This document shows, piece by piece, positions 1-7,847 of a stretch of DNA of 64,000 nucleotides. The position numbers were made by a program, and so were the translations under genes. Under the pieces are notes generated by a model. It ran no database searches. It saw only the letters and a program-made list of their open reading frames with translations, and was not told the DNA's origin. This DNA comes from Bacteroidota bacterium (GTDB taxonomy: Bacteria; Bacteroidota; Bacteroidia; 2-12-FULL-35-15): NCBI GenBank assembly GCA_017303895.1, contig JAFLBF010000017.1:1-64000 (forward strand). Direction: 5' to 3'. Each line of letters begins with the position of its first letter. Within the stretch, counting starts at the first letter, position 1.

Positions 1-154
1 AAAAAAGGAGCGGGCTGCTGAGATCAAAAAACAATTAACAGACGAAAGGCTTCTAAAATGGGAAAAGCTAAAAAAAGAGAGAAAAGCACAGAAAGATGCA
101 AAGAAAAAAAATGAGAATACTGATGGTGAAATTTTGGAGATCTTAAATAACTAA
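1..154 (+). CDS. C-terminal fragment of an unknown charged protein
   Basis: The frame is open from the left edge to the TAA at 152-154, giving about 50 residues very rich in Lys, Glu, Arg and Gln with no hydrophobic stretch, so a helical or coiled-coil tail is likely. It ends in ILEILNN. The 5' part lies outside the window, so no family can be assigned. It is followed at once by a terminator-like hairpin, which supports this being a real gene end. Seen directly: open frame, composition, stop. Function: unknown. Confidence 0.5.
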   Translation, partial: KKERAAEIKKQLTDERLLKWEKLKKERKAQKDAKKKNENTDGEILEILNN

Positions 155-159
155 AATAA

Positions 160-187
160 AAAGCACAACCAAAAGTTGTGCTTTTTT
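160..187 (+). terminator. Rho-independent terminator
   Basis: The stem AAAGCACAAC / GTTGTGCTTT (160-169 with 175-184, loop CAAAA) runs into a T-run. It lies just after the stop codon at 154 and before the most likely start of the TatD gene, so it should end transcription from the left. Confidence 0.7.
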
Positions 188-199
188 AATTGCTACGAC

Positions 200-871
200 T
201 TGAATCATTCTACACCTTATATCAATATTCATAGCCACCATTTAGGAGCGGATGGTGATATCACGATCACAAATACACATCAGTTTTTTGAACGGATCAT
301 CGATTCTAATATTCATTCCATTGGCTTGCACCCCTGGTATTTAAACACAAACACTTTGAATGAAGATTTGTCTTCCTTAGAAAGATATGCCCACTTAAAA
401 AATGTGATCGCCATTGGTGAGTGTGGCCTAGACAAACTTTGTCAAACAGATTGGGAGCTACAGAAAAAAGCATTTATTCAACAAATACAAATTGCCGAGA
501 AGCTAAAAAAGCCGGTGATCATTCATTGTGTAAAAGCTTTCAACGAATTGATCGAAACAAAAAAAGAACTGAAGGTTAAAACACCGATGATCGTGCATGG
601 ATACAACAACAATAAACATATTGCAGAACAACTACTTCAGCACGGTTTCTATTTTTCCTTTGGAAAATCTTTATTAAAATCCGATTCAAACGCATCCGCA
701 CTTATCGTAACTCTTTCTAAAGAAAGAATATTTTTGGAAACGGATGATGCCGATATCTCAATAAAAACTATTTTTGATGCAGCAGCGAGTCGTCTTCAAA
801 TGAATGAAGATGAACTGAAAGCAATTATATACAACAATTTTAAAACGGTGTTTCAGTATGAGCGACCTTAA
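200..871 (+). CDS. TatD-family metal-dependent hydrolase
   Basis: A TIM-barrel amidohydrolase of the TatD family, which are cytoplasmic metal-dependent nucleases or related hydrolases. Visible motifs in order are HSH (the N-terminal HxH metal pair, residues 11-13 from this start), GLHPW, GECGLD, IIHC, VHG and LETD, the full set of expected metal ligands. No ATG precedes HxH; the frame is open from a TTG at 176, but that lies inside the terminator hairpin, so I prefer the TTG at 200, which leaves about ten residues before HxH as is normal. At about 223 residues it is somewhat shorter than the usual 255-265. Its last 14 bases overlap the start of the TcdA gene, suggesting translational coupling. 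The exact substrate is unknown. Confidence 0.82.
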   Translation: MNHSTPYINIHSHHLGADGDITITNTHQFFERIIDSNIHSIGLHPWYLNTNTLNEDLSSLERYAHLKNVIAIGECGLDKLCQTDWELQKKAFIQQIQIAEKLKKPVIIHCVKAFNELIETKKELKVKTPMIVHGYNNNKHIAEQLLQHGFYFSFGKSLLKSDSNASALIVTLSKERIFLETDDADISIKTIFDAAASRLQMNEDELKAIIYNNFKTVFQYERP

Positions 872-1580
872 ATGGCTTTCGAGAACGGAATTATTGATCG
901 GAAAAGAGAAGTTGATGAAGCTTCAAAAAGCGCATGTATTGGTGGTTGGAATGGGCGGAGTGGGATCCTTTGCTGCCGAATTCATTTGCAGAAGCGGTGT
1001 AGGAGAAATGACGATCGTTGATGGCGATGTCGTAGATCCAAGCAATAGAAACCGTCAGCTACCAGCTCTTTCAACTACGCATGGTTTGCCTAAAGCCGAT
1101 ATCATGGCTGGACGATTACTCGCCATCAATCCGGACCTGAAATTGACTGTGATCAAAGAATTTATTACACCTGAGAGGGCCGTACAAATCCTATCCACAC
1201 CATACGATTACGTAGTGGATGCGATTGATAGCATCACCCCAAAAATAACATTCATAAAAACTGCTTATGATCTAAAAGTGCGGATCATCAGTTCCATGGG
1301 AGCAGGTGCTAAATTGGATCCTACCAAGTTACAGGTGGTAGATATTTCAAAAACTTATAATTGTCCGTTTGCACAATATGTAAGAAAACGTTTGAAAGAA
1401 TTAGGAGTAAAAAAAGGAATTAAAACAGTTTTTTCTCCCGAAGAACCGATCAAAGAATCCTTGATGTTAACGGATGGCAGCAATTTCAAAAAGTCGGCTT
1501 ATGGAACTATTTCCTACTTACCTGCCACATTCGGGAGTGTATGTGCATCAGTAGTGATCAGAGATATTATAGAAGGGTAA
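858..1580 (+). CDS. tcdA: tRNA threonylcarbamoyladenosine dehydratase (TcdA/CsdL type)
   Basis: An E1-like ThiF-superfamily enzyme of 240 residues. TcdA adenylates and cyclises the t6A37 modification of ANN-decoding tRNAs to the ct6A form. The nucleotide-binding loop GMGGVGS is at residues 31-37, followed by DGDVVDPSNRNRQ, which carries the Asp and Arg residues that bind ATP in this superfamily, and later VDAIDS and the SSMGAGAKLDPT segment typical of TcdA rather than MoeB or ThiF. The length matches the family (about 250-270). It overlaps the upstream TatD gene by 14 bases and shares one base with the next start (TAATG), so the three genes form one operon. Confidence 0.88.
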   Translation: MSDLKWLSRTELLIGKEKLMKLQKAHVLVVGMGGVGSFAAEFICRSGVGEMTIVDGDVVDPSNRNRQLPALSTTHGLPKADIMAGRLLAINPDLKLTVIKEFITPERAVQILSTPYDYVVDAIDSITPKITFIKTAYDLKVRIISSMGAGAKLDPTKLQVVDISKTYNCPFAQYVRKRLKELGVKKGIKTVFSPEEPIKESLMLTDGSNFKKSAYGTISYLPATFGSVCASVVIRDIIEG

Positions 1581-2086
1581 TGGAACATATTTTAGAAACA
1601 GAACGACTTTATTTAAGAGCATTTATCATTGAAGATGCTCCATTGTTGATCGATCTTAATTCCGACCCCGAAGTAACCAGATACACGGGTGATGGACCGG
1701 TAGCCAATATCAAAGAAGCGGAACGCATTTTAAAAGAGATCATCTTTCCTCAATATCCTAACAAAATAGGGAGATGGGCTGTACACTTAAAATCCAATGA
1801 AGAGTTTATTGGCTGGTGTGGCATTAAATTCATTCAAGAAGATAACGAATACGATCTGGGCTATCGCTTTTATAAAAAACATTGGGGAAAAGGATATGCT
1901 ACTGAGTCGGCTAATGCGGTTATGAATTACGCCAAAAACAACTTGCAGCTGAAAGAGATCATCGGAAGAGCTGCTATTGAAAACACAGCCTCTATTCATG
2001 TATTAAAAAAAATGGGAATGACCTATCTAAGAAATGAAACATGTGGTCACGATCCTGCCGAAGTATATATCTGGAAAAAGAATTAG
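1580..2086 (+). CDS. GNAT-family N-acetyltransferase (RimJ/RimL-like)
   Basis: A GNAT acetyltransferase of the RimJ/RimL/Acetyltransf_3 type, which moves the acetyl group of acetyl-CoA to an amine on a protein or small molecule. The N-terminus ETERLYLRAF is the classic first strand. YRFYKKHWGKGYATE contains the acetyl-CoA pyrophosphate loop, and NTASIHVLKKMGM is the conserved C-terminal helix. I use the ATG at 1580 because it overlaps the tcdA stop as TAATG; the frame is open further upstream but that part is not family-like. The substrate is not predictable. Its last four bases overlap the convergent permease gene. Confidence 0.82.
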   Translation: MEHILETERLYLRAFIIEDAPLLIDLNSDPEVTRYTGDGPVANIKEAERILKEIIFPQYPNKIGRWAVHLKSNEEFIGWCGIKFIQEDNEYDLGYRFYKKHWGKGYATESANAVMNYAKNNLQLKEIIGRAAIENTASIHVLKKMGMTYLRNETCGHDPAEVYIWKKN

Positions 2087-3333
2087 AACATTACCTGATC
2101 ATCATCAACGGCCTTTGCATCCAATGCATCGCGCAAGCCATTTCCAAGTAACACGAATGCCAATACCATTAACATGATGGCTAAGCCCGGAAGGAATGCT
2201 AAATAAGGAGCATCGCCAATGATATAGCCTCTGTGTGCATTGATCATAGCACCCCAGGAAGCTGTTGGTGGCTGCGCACCAATACCAAGGAAGCTTAATC
2301 CGGCCTCTGTTAAAATAGCTGATGCAAAATTCGCTGCAGAGATCACGATCACCGGTCCTAGTACATTTGGCAACACATGCCGGAAAATGATACGGGCATT
2401 TTTAAAACCAAGTGCACGACCTGCTTCAATGAATTCTTTCTCACGCAAACTCAATACCTGACCACGGATCACACGGGCCACCTCCACCCACATGGTTAAA
2501 CCAACTGCAACAAACACTTGCCAGAAACCTTTTCCTAATGCCAATGTAATAGCAATGACGAGGAGCAATGTCGGAATTGACCATACCACGTTGATCACCC
2601 ATACAATGATATCATCCACTCTGCCACGATAAAAACCTGCTAAAGCACCCATCAATACTCCAATAAAAATGGAGATAAAAACAGAAATAAAACCAACAGA
2701 GAACGACACACGTGTCCCGATCATCAATCGGCTAAGCAAATCACGACCGGAAGGGTCGGTCCCTAATATAAAATGTTTGGTAATAATATTTTTCTTTTCG
2801 ATCTCTTCTCTTAATTCTTTTACGGTCTTCTTTAATTTTTGATCGCTACCAAACGTGTAAAACTCCATGTACCCCTCTTCAACATTATTTTGTATCGGAG
2901 TATTGTAATTGATCGGATATACCACATCGGCCAAATTGATCTTAATATCAGTCCCTACTCTCTTCTCATCCTCGCCTGTATATTCACGAATGATGATATC
3001 ATTCCCTTCAAATTTATAATCTTTAAAAGGAATAGAACGATACTCACTCACCTCGCCAAACAACATTTTAGAAAAAATACCCGTTTCACGTTTGGCTTCA
3101 TTCTTCTTTCTTAATAGCATCTTCACCTCAAATCCCGGTGGCTTTTTGGACAACTCCAATAGCTGATCATTGGCATCGGGAGTAGGATCGGGAGTGATTA
3201 AATAGCCTAAAACAGCAACGATCATACACAGAACGATCACCAACAGACCAAACATAGAAAGCTTATTTTTCTTCAAGCGTTTCCATGCATGATAGGACAA
3301 TGAGTATGAATATTTATCGCCTTTTTTAGCCAT
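2083..3333 (-). CDS. ABC transporter permease, OppC/DppC type
   Basis: An inner-membrane permease of a peptide or nickel-type ABC importer, 416 residues. The N-terminus (KRLKKNKLSMFGLLV) is the OppC N-terminal signature with the first membrane helix at about 25-48. A hydrophilic stretch follows to about residue 190, then GTDPSGRDLLSRLMIG and five membrane helices of the BPD_transp_1 domain. The EAA loop that contacts the ATPase is EAGRALGFKNARIIFRHVLP. OppC proteins are usually about 300 residues; the extra length is the roughly 130-residue periplasmic insertion. No ATPase, OppB or binding-protein gene is adjacent, so partners must be elsewhere. The gene lies 3 bases from the glycosyltransferase gene upstream of it. 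Confidence 0.88.
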   Translation of the reverse strand: MAKKGDKYSYSLSYHAWKRLKKNKLSMFGLLVIVLCMIVAVLGYLITPDPTPDANDQLLELSKKPPGFEVKMLLRKKNEAKRETGIFSKMLFGEVSEYRSIPFKDYKFEGNDIIIREYTGEDEKRVGTDIKINLADVVYPINYNTPIQNNVEEGYMEFYTFGSDQKLKKTVKELREEIEKKNIITKHFILGTDPSGRDLLSRLMIGTRVSFSVGFISVFISIFIGVLMGALAGFYRGRVDDIIVWVINVVWSIPTLLLVIAITLALGKGFWQVFVAVGLTMWVEVARVIRGQVLSLREKEFIEAGRALGFKNARIIFRHVLPNVLGPVIVISAANFASAILTEAGLSFLGIGAQPPTASWGAMINAHRGYIIGDAPYLAFLPGLAIMLMVLAFVLLGNGLRDALDAKAVDDDQVMF

Positions 3334-3336
3334 TTA

Positions 3337-4485
3337 TTAATAATTCCTTCCTTTCCATGAATACGACCTACTAAAGCTCATCAAGCCAACAATTACTACA
3401 TAAAACATGTATATCAATTGTTCGGGCAAAAAGTACCACAATAAGCGCCTTTTATCAAAAAAGGAAGATGCTAAAAATAATAACAAAAAGTCAATAAAAC
3501 ATTTAATTCCGAGCAGAATCAGACAAATTTTAGAAAAAAACGGATAGAATTCGTTTTTTTGACAGCAAAACAAGCTACAAATCAATAGAATAGCAGTCAA
3601 ATTCGTAAAGAAGACCAGCAGCGACAAGTATTTTGTAGAAAAATTAAGCATCATAAAAGGCTTCGAAGTCCAGCGTTTTCGTTGATCAAGAAAATTTTTC
3701 AAACTATTTTGAGCACTTGTACTTACCAAAGCCTGTGTATCTTTAAAAAAAAGAATAGAACCTGGATGTTTTTTCTCAATCTTATACATCAATAGCACAT
3801 CATCGCCTGTGCTGATACCATCTATCCCATCATAACCGGATACCTCAGCAAACACACTTCGTTCAAAGATCAAATTTGCCCCATTACACATCACAGGTTT
3901 GTTATAGTGCAAACTCCCGGCACCGCTTGCAATTAAGGCTACCAACTCCATCGATTGCATCTTTTCAAAGAAAGAATTCTCATTTTGAAAAACAACAGGT
4001 CCAACGATCATCTTTGCTTTTGTTTGCACATAAAAAGAAGCGATCGAACTCAACCAGTTTTCAGTAACAATACAATCTGCATCGGTAGTTACGATCAATT
4101 CAGATTGCGAATTAGCTATTCCTGATTTAATCGCATTTTTTTTCCCATGTTGATCGTCACCACTCAATCTAATAAGTTTCACATTAGAGTATTTCTGCAT
4201 TAGCTCTTCTACACGAGAGGCGGTCGCATCATTTGAATGATCATCCACAACAATTACATCATACAATTCATTTGAATATTTTTGATTTAGCACAGAAAGC
4301 AAACAAGTCCGGATATTTTCTTGTTCATTCCTTGCAGCGATCACAACTGAAATTTTCACCTGTGTAGAAATAAATGGATATCGTCTTAAATGCAGCCATC
4401 CCGCAGTCAATGAGAAGAACTTGATCGTGTAAAGTAAAACGACTGCTGAAGAAAGAATTAGAAACAGAAAAAGCAGATCATTCAT
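3337..4485 (-). CDS. Glycosyltransferase family 2, membrane-anchored
   Basis: A GT-A fold inverting glycosyltransferase of 382 residues. There is one N-terminal membrane helix (about 3-25), then the catalytic domain: VVIAARNE, VVDDHSND (nucleotide-sugar Asp), TTDADC (metal-binding DxD-like motif), GDD and the QRKRWTSKP acceptor/catalytic motif. Three or four membrane helices follow at about 285-375. This layout resembles polyprenyl-linked or processive GT2 enzymes at the cytoplasmic face of the inner membrane. It overlaps the upstream flippase-like gene by 8 bases, so the two are translated together and probably act on the same lipid-linked glycan. The product is not identifiable. Confidence 0.85.
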   Translation of the reverse strand: MNDLLFLFLILSSAVVLLYTIKFFSLTAGWLHLRRYPFISTQVKISVVIAARNEQENIRTCLLSVLNQKYSNELYDVIVVDDHSNDATASRVEELMQKYSNVKLIRLSGDDQHGKKNAIKSGIANSQSELIVTTDADCIVTENWLSSIASFYVQTKAKMIVGPVVFQNENSFFEKMQSMELVALIASGAGSLHYNKPVMCNGANLIFERSVFAEVSGYDGIDGISTGDDVLLMYKIEKKHPGSILFFKDTQALVSTSAQNSLKNFLDQRKRWTSKPFMMLNFSTKYLSLLVFFTNLTAILLICSLFCCQKNEFYPFFSKICLILLGIKCFIDFLLLFLASSFFDKRRLLWYFLPEQLIYMFYVVIVGLMSFSRSYSWKGRNY

Positions 4486-5449
4486 TTTCTGAGGTTTTAA
4501 AAAATTTCATTCTCCCGACAAATATAGCTCCAATAAGTGCTGGCAGCGCTAAATTGATCACCCATAATAAAAAGGAAACTGCCAAAATAGCGGCCGAATC
4601 ATTTGTAAAATCAGCAAAAAGATAGACAGCAGTGGCTCCTCTTGTAAACACTTCCGTTAAAGCAAAACTGGGGATGAAACTCTGAATAAAAAAATTCAAT
4701 GCGATCAAAGTCGCTGCAAGCCAAAAGTCGATCTCAATTCCAAATGCCAACAACAACAAATAATACTGAATTAAAAATACAGCATAACGAAGTGTTGAAA
4801 GCACAAACACATTAATGCCCTCTTTAAAAGACATTTCGTTAAATACATCTAAGTAGTATCTGATTTTTCCTGATAACCTATGTTTGAATTTACGCAGCAA
4901 GATCAACCCGGTCAATAAAAGAATCACAACACCTAACAACAAAAACCAATAATCGTTACGACTGGAAATAAGATCATTGAGATCCAATATCCCATTGAAT
5001 GTAGCTGTATAAATAGCAATTACACCGGTAATGAGTGTGACCGAGAGCTGAATTAAACTACCTAGAAAATTCTTCAGTGTTGCACTAACCTTATCTGCTT
5101 TCTCCAGATAAAAAATGCGCCCTGCAAACTCCCCAACTCTGTTCGGCATAAAGACACTTACTGTAACCCCTGAAAATACCGCTATCAAAGAGTTTATAAA
5201 AGACATCTTTTCAAGTGAACGGATCAGGTATTGCCATTTCATGGCTTCTAATCCCCAATTGATGAACATCAAAAAAGCAACCGTTATGATGTACGTTTTA
5301 TTTGCCTCCTGTAATCGTGTTTCAAAATGAATGACATCCTGCCTGTCTATCATTTTACTGGTAATGTAGAAAAGTGCAAAAAATAAAATGAGGGCCTTAA
5401 TAAAAAGACTTATAACTTTGTAAGAAATGGTATTTTTTTGTTGTATCAT
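4478..5449 (-). CDS. Lysylphosphatidylglycerol-synthase-like transmembrane protein (flippase-like)
   Basis: An integral membrane protein of 323 residues with seven or eight predicted helices, matching the LPG_synthase_TM (AglD/UPF0104) family. Visible signatures are the [18 protein letters not shown] segment in the middle and an [14 protein letters not shown] segment near the C-terminus. Family members are thought to help glycan-lipid or lipid translocation, and stand-alone copies often sit next to GT2 genes, as here. It is divergent from ruvC, with 40 bases between the two starts if ruvC starts at 5490. The transported lipid is unknown. Confidence 0.75.
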   Translation of the reverse strand: MIQQKNTISYKVISLFIKALILFFALFYITSKMIDRQDVIHFETRLQEANKTYIITVAFLMFINWGLEAMKWQYLIRSLEKMSFINSLIAVFSGVTVSVFMPNRVGEFAGRIFYLEKADKVSATLKNFLGSLIQLSVTLITGVIAIYTATFNGILDLNDLISSRNDYWFLLLGVVILLLTGLILLRKFKHRLSGKIRYYLDVFNEMSFKEGINVFVLSTLRYAVFLIQYYLLLLAFGIEIDFWLAATLIALNFFIQSFIPSFALTEVFTRGATAVYLFADFTNDSAAILAVSFLLWVINLALPALIGAIFVGRMKFFKTSENE

Positions 5450-5489
5450 TACCTACAACAATAATAGTAAAAAGCTTTGTGAAATAGCT

Positions 5490-6047
5490 ATGAGCAGCGA
5501 TAAAATAGTTTTAGGAATTGACCCCGGCACCAATATCATGGGATATGGGATCATTCATATTAAAGGGACTAAAATGGAGTTGCTGGTAATGGGCGTATTA
5601 CGATTGGAAAAAATTGATGATCACGCTTTAAAGCTTCAGCGGATCTTTGAAAAGGTTGTTGCGTTAATTGAAGAATACAAACCGGATGAACTCTCTATTG
5701 AAGCTCCTTTTTTTGGAAAGAATGTTCAATCCATGCTTAAGCTGGGAAGAGCACAAGGCGTAGCCATTGCCGGTGCATTATCCAGAAATATCCCCATTCA
5801 TGAATATTCACCTAAAAAGATCAAACAATCCATCACGGGAAGTGGAAATGCCTCAAAAGAGCAGGTAGCTGCCATGTTAAAGACATTGTTAAATTTCAAA
5901 GAAACACCCGAATTTTTGGATGCAACTGATGGATTAGCAGCCGCTGTTTGTCATCATTTTCAACGCAAACCGGGCAGCACAAAAAAGAATTATACGGGAT
6001 GGAAAGCCTTTATTGCAGACAATCCAAAACGCACTACAACAAAATAA
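5490..6047 (+). CDS. ruvC: Holliday junction resolvase RuvC
   Basis: Crossover-junction endonuclease that cuts Holliday junctions with RuvAB. The four acidic catalytic residues are visible: D11 in GIDPGT, E71 in [10 protein letters not shown], and D144 and D147 in [11 protein letters not shown]. The length of 185 residues fits the family. The frame is open back to 5427, but the preceding residues are not family-like; the ATG at 5490 puts GIDPGT at the normal distance from the N-terminus. ruvA and ruvB are not adjacent. It is convergent with the HIT gene, with a 2-base gap. Confidence 0.93.
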   Translation: MSSDKIVLGIDPGTNIMGYGIIHIKGTKMELLVMGVLRLEKIDDHALKLQRIFEKVVALIEEYKPDELSIEAPFFGKNVQSMLKLGRAQGVAIAGALSRNIPIHEYSPKKIKQSITGSGNASKEQVAAMLKTLLNFKETPEFLDATDGLAAAVCHHFQRKPGSTKKNYTGWKAFIADNPKRTTTK

Positions 6048-6049
6048 TG

Positions 6050-6442
6050 TTAGAATTGGGAGCGGATCTTTTCAGCCATCGCTGTTAGTTCCTCCGTAGT
6101 AGGCTTGATCTTTTCCTGAGTAAAATTGATATCTCCAACCGTATTCATGGGCACTAAATGAATATGTGCATGAGGCACTTCCAAACCGATCACTGCCACA
6201 CCAATACGTTTACATGGGACTGCTTTTCTTTGTGGTTTAGCAACATGTTTTGCGAACAACATCATTTCGGCCAACTCTGCATCTTCAATATCAAATATAT
6301 AATCGGTCTCTTTCTTAGGGATCACTAAAACATGACCATGAACCAATGGAAATACATCTAAAAAGGCTAAAAATTTATCATTCTCAGCAATTTTATGACA
6401 AGGAAGCTCCCCATTTATGATCTTTGTAAAAATACTTGCCAT
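6050..6442 (-). CDS. HIT-family nucleotide-binding protein (HinT-like)
   Basis: A small histidine-triad protein of 130 residues that hydrolyses nucleoside phosphoramidates or related adenylates in the cytoplasm. The N-terminal IFTKIINGELPCHKI segment and the catalytic triad HAHIH at residues 101-105 followed by LVP are diagnostic. It lies 8 bases downstream of greA on the same strand, so the two form an operon. In Bacteroidota greA and a HIT gene are commonly neighbours. Confidence 0.92.
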   Translation of the reverse strand: MASIFTKIINGELPCHKIAENDKFLAFLDVFPLVHGHVLVIPKKETDYIFDIEDAELAEMMLFAKHVAKPQRKAVPCKRIGVAVIGLEVPHAHIHLVPMNTVGDINFTQEKIKPTTEELTAMAEKIRSQF

Positions 6443-6450
6443 AACCTTTA

Positions 6451-6924
6451 TTATCTTGAAATTTCTACCACTTCAAATTTCATTGTTCCGGAAGGCACTT
6501 TAATATCGGCTACATCACCCACTTTTTTGCCCAACAATCCTTTACCAATTGGAGAGTCAACAGAGATCTTTCCTGATTTAAGATCAGCTTCATTCTCCGC
6601 TACAAGTGTATATTGCATGGTTGCTCCGTTCGCTACATTTTTGATCTTTACTTTGGATAAGATCAAAACCTTAGACATATCAAGAGTTGACTCATCGATC
6701 AAACGGGCATTACTCAATACTTCTTCCAGTTTAGAGATTTTCAATTCCAATAATCCTTGTGCTTCTTTTGCAGCATCATACTCGGCATTCTCCGACAAGT
6801 CGCCTTTATCTCTCGCTTCAGCGATCTGCTTGGAAATAGAAGCACGTTCATGAACTTTCAACTGGTGTAATTCATCCTTAAGTCTTTTCAATCCTTCTTC
6901 TGTAAAATACGATACTTGTGACAT
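6451..6924 (-). CDS. greA: Transcription elongation factor GreA
   Basis: GreA rescues backtracked RNA polymerase by stimulating transcript cleavage through its secondary channel. The protein is 157 residues, the normal length. The N-terminal coiled coil carries the acidic tip in GDLSENAEYDAAKE (the Asp and Glu that position the catalytic metal). The C-terminal domain has SPIGKGLLGKKVGD. The start region of this gene, its leader and the hairpin upstream of it lie inside the left copy of a perfect 828-bp tandem repeat; this copy keeps the complete gene. Confidence 0.95.
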   Translation of the reverse strand: MSQVSYFTEEGLKRLKDELHQLKVHERASISKQIAEARDKGDLSENAEYDAAKEAQGLLELKISKLEEVLSNARLIDESTLDMSKVLILSKVKIKNVANGATMQYTLVAENEADLKSGKISVDSPIGKGLLGKKVGDVADIKVPSGTMKFEVVEISR

Positions 6925-6956
6925 TTGAATTGGTTTTATTGGTTGATTTAAAACAG

Positions 6957-6995
6957 AAAAAGAATCCTTCCGTTTTTAAACGGAAGGACTCTTTT
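6957..6995 (-). terminator. Rho-independent terminator (left repeat copy)
   Basis: Read on the minus strand, AGTCCTTCCGTTT pairs with AAACGGAAGGATT and is followed by a T-rich stretch. It sits after the end of the truncated PorV-like copy and before greA. A TATATTTG box lies upstream of it (7003-7010 read on the minus strand). Confidence 0.8.
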
Positions 6996-7002
6996 CATAA
7001 AG

Positions 7003-7010
7003 CAAATATA
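7003..7010 (-). promoter_or_regulatory. Candidate -7 promoter box for greA
   Basis: Minus-strand TATATTTG matches the Bacteroidota -7 consensus TAnnTTTG. A transcript starting about five bases downstream would read through the hairpin at 6957-6995 before reaching greA, so either the box is fortuitous or the hairpin acts as a leader attenuator. No clear -33 TTTG was found. An identical copy is at 7831-7838. Confidence 0.35.
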
Positions 7011-7019
7011 TAAAAAATA

Positions 7020-7679
7020 TTATAAATTGATGCGGGCACCGAATGAATGCGTTCCATTGAACGGATTCGTAGCGCGGTAAGAATAATCTACTGCAAAAGT
7101 AGATTTGTTTTTACCGAAAGGTAGTTCAACTGTTAAACCGGCACTTGGACCTGTGAATACAGTTGTTCTGTCTTCTTTGCTGAAAATACCTTTTTCGTAA
7201 GTATAACCCGCACGAACCATTACCATATTCTTCCAACCATACTCTAAACCTAATTTATACTCATCTTTAGAGAATGAATTAGATACGAATGCTCCGGAAG
7301 CAGTGATACGGTGTGTTTTCATAGATGCGCTATCTTTAGAAAGATAGAAATCGTATCCGGCACCGATGCTCAATAATGAAGGTAATTCAAACTGAGCAGA
7401 ACGTTGTTCAACAGTCATTACGTTAGAACCATTTGTTGCAGCAGGAACCGGTGTTTTGAAAGACAAACCGTCACCTGAGAATTTCATACGAGGTCCAACA
7501 TTTTTCAATGCGATACCGAATTTCAACTGATCGTTTTTACCGGCAACGTATTGAATACCCGCATCTAATGCGATACCACGAGCACTTACGTTTGCTGTTT
7601 TTTCAGTGATCACTTTCAACGTAATACCACCGTAAATATTATCAGAAAACCCTTTTGCGTATGACAAACCGATGTTCAT
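7020..7679 (-). pseudogene. Truncated duplicate of the PorV-like gene (C-terminal 219 codons)
   Basis: The 219 residues are identical to the C-terminal 219 residues of the intact gene at 7848-8927, starting at an internal Met (MNIGLSYAKG). The signal peptide and the first third of the barrel are missing, so it cannot be exported or folded as a barrel. It arose from the 828-bp tandem duplication. Its ATG lies inside the broken greA copy (7642-7752), so translation by reinitiation is possible. I regard it as a pseudogene of very recent origin because no substitution has accumulated. Confidence 0.85.
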
Positions 7680-7752
7680 GAACTTTCAACTGGTGTAATT
7701 CATCCTTAAGTCTTTTCAATCCTTCTTCTGTAAAATACGATACTTGTGACAT
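7642..7752 (-). pseudogene. Broken greA start: 26 greA codons fused to 10 out-of-frame codons
   Basis: The second repeat copy carries the greA start codon and 26 native codons ending KVHE. At the duplication junction the frame passes into PorV-like sequence in a different frame, adds HRFVIRKRVF and stops at 7642-7644. The predicted 36-residue peptide keeps only the start of the GreA coiled coil and none of the acidic tip, so it should have no GreA activity. It keeps the native greA leader, so it could still be translated. Confidence 0.75.
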
Positions 7753-7784
7753 TTGAATTGGTTTTATTGGTTGATTTAAAACAG

Positions 7785-7823
7785 AAAAAGAATCCTTCCG
7801 TTTTTAAACGGAAGGACTCTTTT
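7785..7823 (-). terminator. Rho-independent terminator (right repeat copy)
   Basis: Same hairpin as at 6957-6995, here directly after the stop of the intact PorV-like gene. It should end the three-gene envelope operon and shield the truncated copies downstream. Confidence 0.8.
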
Positions 7824-7847
7824 CATAAAGCAAATATATAAAAAATA

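Noticed and set aside
6395-6853. 152-codon plus-strand frame over greA and the HIT gene
   Set aside because: Antisense shadow of two well-recognised genes.
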